64,000 nucleotides of DNA, taken from assembly GCF_025961225.1 (NCBI RefSeq), contig NZ_JAOQNG010000003.1, positions 186,001-250,000 of the forward strand. Reading direction: 5' to 3'. Both the position numbers and the translations under genes were made by a program. The stretch is from Azospirillum canadense (GTDB lineage: Bacteria > Pseudomonadota > Alphaproteobacteria > Azospirillales > Azospirillaceae). The notes under the pieces were generated by a model. It searched no databases. It was not told the origin of the DNA and was given only the letters and a program-made list of their open reading frames with translations. Shown here in pieces: positions 60,685 to 64,000 of this stretch (position 1 is the stretch's first letter; the number at the start of each line of letters is the position of its first letter).

Positions 60685-61472
60685 TCACGCGCGCGCTGGA
60701 CTACATCCGCGCCGGCGACATTTACCAGGCCAACATCACGCAACGCTTTCTCGCCGACCGCCCCGCCGGCCTGGACGACTACGCCCTGTTCGAGCGCCTG
60801 CGCGCGCTCAGCCCGGCGCCCTTCGCCGCCTTCTTGAACTGTGGCCCACGCCTTCGTATCGCCAGCGCCTCGCCGGAGCGGTTCATCCGGCTTTCCGCCA
60901 GCGGGGCTATCGAGACGCGCCCGATCAAGGGCACCCGACCGCGTTACGCCGACCCGGCGCTGGACGCGGCGGCGGCCGCGGAGCTGGTCGGCAGCGTCAA
61001 GGACCGGGCGGAGAACCTGATGATCACCGACCTGTTGCGCAACGACCTCGGCCGCGTCGCGGCCCTCGGCAGCGTGCGGGTGCCCGTCCTCTATGGGCTG
61101 GAGAGCTTCGCCAGCGTCCACCACCTCGTCTCCGTGGTCACGGCGCAACTGCGGCCCGGTCTCGGTCCGGTGGACCTGCTGCGCGCCGCCTGTCCAGGCG
61201 GCTCGATCACCGGCGCGCCGAAGATCCGCGCCATGGAGATCATCGACGAGCTGGAGCCGGCCCGGCGCGGCGCCTACTGCGGGTCGGTCGCCTGGATCGG
61301 GTTCGACGGCGCGATGGACAGCAGCATCGTCATCCGCAGCCTGTCGCTCACGCCCGACGCCGTGGTCGCCCAGGCCGGCGGTGGCATCGTTGCGGATTCC
61401 GATCCGGCGGCGGAGCATGAGGAGATGCTGGTCAAGGTGCGCCCCCTGCTGCGCGCCCTGGACCAAGTGTGA
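60685..61472 (+). pseudogene. pabB: Aminodeoxychorismate synthase component I (PabB), 5'-truncated
   Basis: The C-terminal chorismate-binding domain is well preserved: RALDYIRAGDIYQANITQRF, the RPIKGTRPR lysine motif, VKDRAENLMITDLLRNDLGR, CPGGSITGAPKIRAMEIIDE and VAQAGGGIVADSDPAAEHEE. The N-terminal 160 or more residues are replaced by an IS5 scrap. An in-frame ATG at 60582 could give a 296-residue chimera, but that protein would lack the subdomain completing the active-site barrel. It is followed 18 bp later by pabC. Confidence 0.85.
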
Positions 61473-61490
61473 CGGTGGAAAGGGATCGCG

Positions 61491-62301
61491 ATGACCGTGT
61501 GGCTGAACGGGCGCCTGCTGCCGACAGATGCGGCGTGGATCGACCCCGCCGACCGTGGCTTCACGCTCGGCGACGGGCTGTTCGAGACGATCCGCGTCAC
61601 CGGCGGCCGGGCGCGTCATCTGGACCGGCACCTCGCCCGGCTGCAGGCGAGCGCTGCGGTGCTGGACCTGCCGGTGCCCTACCGCGACGACGCGCTGGCT
61701 AACGCGGTGGCGGCGTTGATCGCGGCGCGCGGCGTGGCTGAGGGCGTCGCCCGCCTGACCCTGACGCGGGGCATCGGGGCGCGCGGCGTGCTGCCGCCCG
61801 CGGACCCACAGCCGACGGTGCTGATCACACTGACGCCGGCCGGGCCACCGGCCGGACCGGTCGAGGCGGTGATCGCCCAAGGCACCCGGCGCAACGAGCA
61901 CTCGCCGCTGTCGCGACTGAAGACACTGAACTACCTGGACGCCATTCTCGCCCGGCGGGAGGCGGCGCGGCGGGGCGCCGGGGAGGCGCTTCTGCTCAAC
62001 ACCGCCGGGCGGCTCGCCGAAGCCAGCGTCGCCACCCTGTTCATCGTCCGGGATGGGCGCTTGGCTGACCCCGTCCGTGTCGGAGGGGGCGCTGCCCGGC
62101 ATCCGTCGCGCCCTGATCCTGGAGCGTCACGGGGCGGAGGAGCGCCCCATCACCCTGGACGAGCTTTCGGCCGCCGAGGAGGCCTTTCTGTCCAACAGCC
62201 TTGGCCTTCGCCCGCTTCTGGCCGTCGACGGCCGCCCCATCGGGATCGGGTCGCCCGGCCCCGTGACCATCGCGCTGGTGAACGATCCTGACGGCGCGTG
62301 A
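61491..62301 (+). pseudogene. pabC: Aminodeoxychorismate lyase / class IV aminotransferase, frameshifted
   Basis: PLP fold type IV enzyme making p-aminobenzoate with pabB. The N-terminal part is normal: DRGFTLGDGLFETIRVTGGR, then SRLKTLNYLDAILARREAAR with the PLP Lys. Near 62060-62070 the frame shifts: DGRL should continue as TPSVSEGALPGIRRALILER, which is found in another frame running to the stop at 62301, consistent with one extra G. It could also be a sequencing error. Confidence 0.82.
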
Positions 62302-62916
62302 CGCACGCCCTCAGCACCCCGGCAGCCTGGACCGCAGCACCTCGTTGCGCAACAGTAAGCGGTGGTCGTGCGCCGTTAGGAGGTGCAGCGCCGCCACGCC
62401 GATCATACCGTCGGCGCGTGAACAGGTCCAATGAGGCGCTGGGAAAGACGCTGATACTTTGATTGCGGGCCCGTCTCGCCTTCGAAAGAACCACAGAGCT
62501 GGCAGATCACCTCATCAAAACCGTTCCCGACGATTCTCCCTTCGAGGGCTTGTCTCCCCCGCAATCAAAGAACGGCCCATTGTACGCTCCACTCGTCTCG
62601 AAAGGAGCGTACATACCGCTCCGTTTCCGCTGGCACCCCATTCGCCAGCACGCACTCAACTGCACAACAAACTTTCAAGCGCGCTCTCACCCAACAGGCC
62701 AGGCGATACGGCGGTTGGCGAGATATCAGGAAGCGCTCCCGTTTCATTCGAAAACGCAAACATCAATCCAACAAAATAACCGTCCACCAAATTGGGCTGA
62801 AATTTGACATTGGCAAGGCGATCTCGGTGCAGACACACTGCACGCCAGAAGTCTATCCGAACTCCCGATTGCGCAACATAACGCCGCGCATTCCTTACTG
62901 TTGGGTTTTGCCCGAG
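62302..62916. other. No certain gene (615 bp)
   Basis: On the minus strand a frame with MIGVAALHLLTAHDHRLLLR near 62390 looks like a gene fragment but cannot be assigned. The rest has no convincing frame. It contains the palindrome at 62581-62613 and probably the promoter of the Pal-like gene. Confidence 0.4.
62581..62613. repeat. 10-bp palindrome with 13-nt loop
   Basis: TGTACGCTCC (62581-62590) and GGAGCGTACA (62604-62613), perfect. No T-run follows. Candidate regulatory dyad 300 bp upstream of the Pal-like gene. Confidence 0.5.
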
Positions 62917-63429
62917 ATGAATATCAAACTAGCCAGCCTTCTTGCCGCAGTCGCTCTGCTTGCCGCCTGTGATACGGCGCCTAAGGATTCCGGCAACGGA
63001 TCGCTGAACGGTGGTGCCAACACTGGCAACGTTAACAACGCGAGTACCGTTGGAGGACCCGGCCAAGTCGCCCCAGGCAGTCAGCAGGATCTGGTGGTCA
63101 ATGTCGGCGACCGAGTGTTCTTCGGTACCGACAAATATGATCTGTCGGCGGAGGCTCGCGCCACGTTGGACCGCCAAGCCCAGTGGTTGAAACAATATTC
63201 GCACGTGACCGTCACTGTCGAAGGGCATTCCGACGAACGGGGCACTCGCGAGTACAACCTAGCGCTTGGGGACCGCCGTGCCAATTCAGTTCGCAACTAC
63301 ATGGTCGCCCAAGGCATCAATCCGGCGCGTGTCAAGGTGATCTCTTTCGGCAAGGAGAAACCCGCGGTCGTCGGTTCCAATCAAGCGGCTTGGGCGCAGA
63401 ACCGCCGAGGCGTCACCGTCGTCGATTGA
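62917..63429 (+). CDS. pal: Pal-like peptidoglycan-associated lipoprotein
   Basis: Outer-membrane lipoprotein of 170 residues. Signal peptide with lipobox (SLLAAVALLAAC), a Gly/Asn-rich linker, then an OmpA-like domain with RVFFGTDKYDLSAEARATLD, TVEGHSDERGTREYNLALGD and RRANSVRNYMVAQG, the peptidoglycan-binding core. The length and plan match Pal. The tolQRAB genes are not adjacent, so this may be an extra copy. The ATG at 62917 is chosen because it starts the signal peptide. Confidence 0.85.
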   Translation: MNIKLASLLAAVALLAACDTAPKDSGNGSLNGGANTGNVNNASTVGGPGQVAPGSQQDLVVNVGDRVFFGTDKYDLSAEARATLDRQAQWLKQYSHVTVTVEGHSDERGTREYNLALGDRRANSVRNYMVAQGINPARVKVISFGKEKPAVVGSNQAAWAQNRRGVTVVD

Positions 63430-63524
63430 TCCGTCACGATGCCGTTCCAGCCCGCGAGCGGCATCGTCCCATCTCCGGAGAACCTTGCGAGGCCAGCCGA
63501 CGCGCTGCTCCTATCGCTCGACCA

Positions 63525-63701
63525 TCAGGCCTCGCCGCCCCATAGACGCGCCAGCAGACCGACCAGCTCAGCCTGCCGCGTGGCGCCAATTTTGCTCAGG
63601 ATCGCGGCGATCTGCGAGCGGATCGTCGTAATCGCGATGCCGCGTTCATCGGCGACCTGCTTGGCTTCCTTCCAGGCCAGCCCCAACCGGCTCATACCCA
63701 T
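63525..63701 (-). pseudogene. LuxR-type HTH fragment
   Basis: The minus strand encodes LGLAWKEAKQVADERGIAIT, then TIRSQIAAILSKIGATRQAE and a short tail: the second half of a LuxR/GerE helix-turn-helix, with the recognition helix TTIRSQIAAILSKI. The first part of the HTH and any sensor domain are missing upstream. Either the 3' end of a broken regulator or a very short HTH protein. Confidence 0.65.
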
Positions 63702-63933
63702 CGGTCCGCGCGGGGTTTTGTGGCGCCATCGCCACGGATTGGAACACGTCTCGGCACGACGTCAACGCTCAACATTCATGATAGCGCCAGGCGCCAAATG
63801 CAAAAGCATAAAGCGCCACGCTCCTACGGGCGACGGTTTGGGCATCCCGCAAAACCCCTTGCTCCCATGACTTCGTGGCCTACTATAGGAAAAGTTGACA
63901 ACGAGCCGATCAGTGCTGGGGGAGATTGATGCA

Positions 63934-64000
63934 ATGGGTGCATACCATGATATGTACTTGGTTGCTCTATCACTGATCGTTGCGGTTTTTGGCGGCTTCG
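63934..64000 (+). CDS. Start of an MHYT-like membrane protein (partial)
   Basis: MGAYHDMYLVALSLIVAVFG runs off the window edge. The LVALSxxVAV opening of a first membrane helix is typical of MHYT-domain proteins, often diguanylate cyclases or phosphodiesterases. GGGGGAG at 63919-63925 serves as ribosome binding site. Confidence 0.5.
   Translation, partial: MGAYHDMYLVALSLIVAVFGGF

Noticed and set aside
60402..62102. Minus-strand frame of 566 residues over pabB and pabC
   Set aside because: Gln/Arg/Gly-rich shadow; the plus strand has clear chorismate-binding and PLP enzyme motifs.
1..64000. CRISPR arrays, rRNA or tRNA genes
   Set aside because: No regularly spaced short repeats and no tRNA or rRNA landmarks were seen when reading through; the repeats found are IS ends, foldbacks or duplications.

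Overview
The window is a GC-rich, IS-saturated accessory segment. The best fit is an Azospirillum-like member of the Rhodospirillales, probably a plasmid, chromid or genomic island. This is inferred from base composition, the paralogous hybrid kinases, the phasin-like and Liv-type genes and the IS families, not from a marker gene. No rRNA, tRNA or CRISPR array was seen.

Layout. 1-3014: end of a Tn552-like transposon (DDE transposase, AAA ATPase, serine resolvase). 3071-11288: a catabolic cluster read rightwards from a divergent GntR regulator (FAH-family hydrolase, alpha/beta hydrolase, amidohydrolase, CitE-like lyase, exported arylsulfatase, exported formylglycine-generating enzyme). 11467-28000: ferritin-like genes, hypothetical genes, a RelE/Xre toxin-antitoxin pair with twin operators and a hemerythrin-phasin fusion, cut up by two identical inverted IS256 copies, an IS701 and decayed IS110, IS5 and IS6 pieces. 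28000-31372: a third IS256 copy split exactly by a 1.95-kb element that carries one large serine recombinase (LSR) gene between perfect 18-bp inverted repeats, with a TG duplication at the insertion point. 32391-36622: EamA transporter and a hybrid histidine kinase. 36800-41140: IS903-like element, a three-gene LSR operon, a long foldback repeat, an orphan IS21 end and an IS110 relic.

41434-49117 is a second metabolic operon, read leftwards: citryl-CoA-lyase-like protein, PaaK-like CoA ligase, LivH, LivM, LivG, LivF and a substrate-binding protein, with a divergent GntR regulator and a palindromic operator between. It looks like uptake and CoA activation of an organic (perhaps aromatic) acid. 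49200-56500: IS1182 with an amber codon, a DUF6766-like membrane protein, a second hybrid kinase and a broken IS903 copy. 57041-60155: a phage- or GTA-like lysis set (endolysin-like protein, DUF6527, 3TM holin) with AT-richer inserts including a receiver domain that lacks its phospho-acceptor. 60572-62301: folate genes pabB (5' end replaced by an IS5 scrap) and pabC (frameshifted). The right edge has a Pal-like lipoprotein, a LuxR-type HTH fragment and the start of an MHYT-type protein.

The strongest lead is the LSR element at 28516-30462. Two intact IS256 copies in the same window show its empty target site, so its ends and 2-bp core can be read directly. All three LSR genes here are preceded by a small overlapping ORF with a shared AYxx(L/I/M)L motif.
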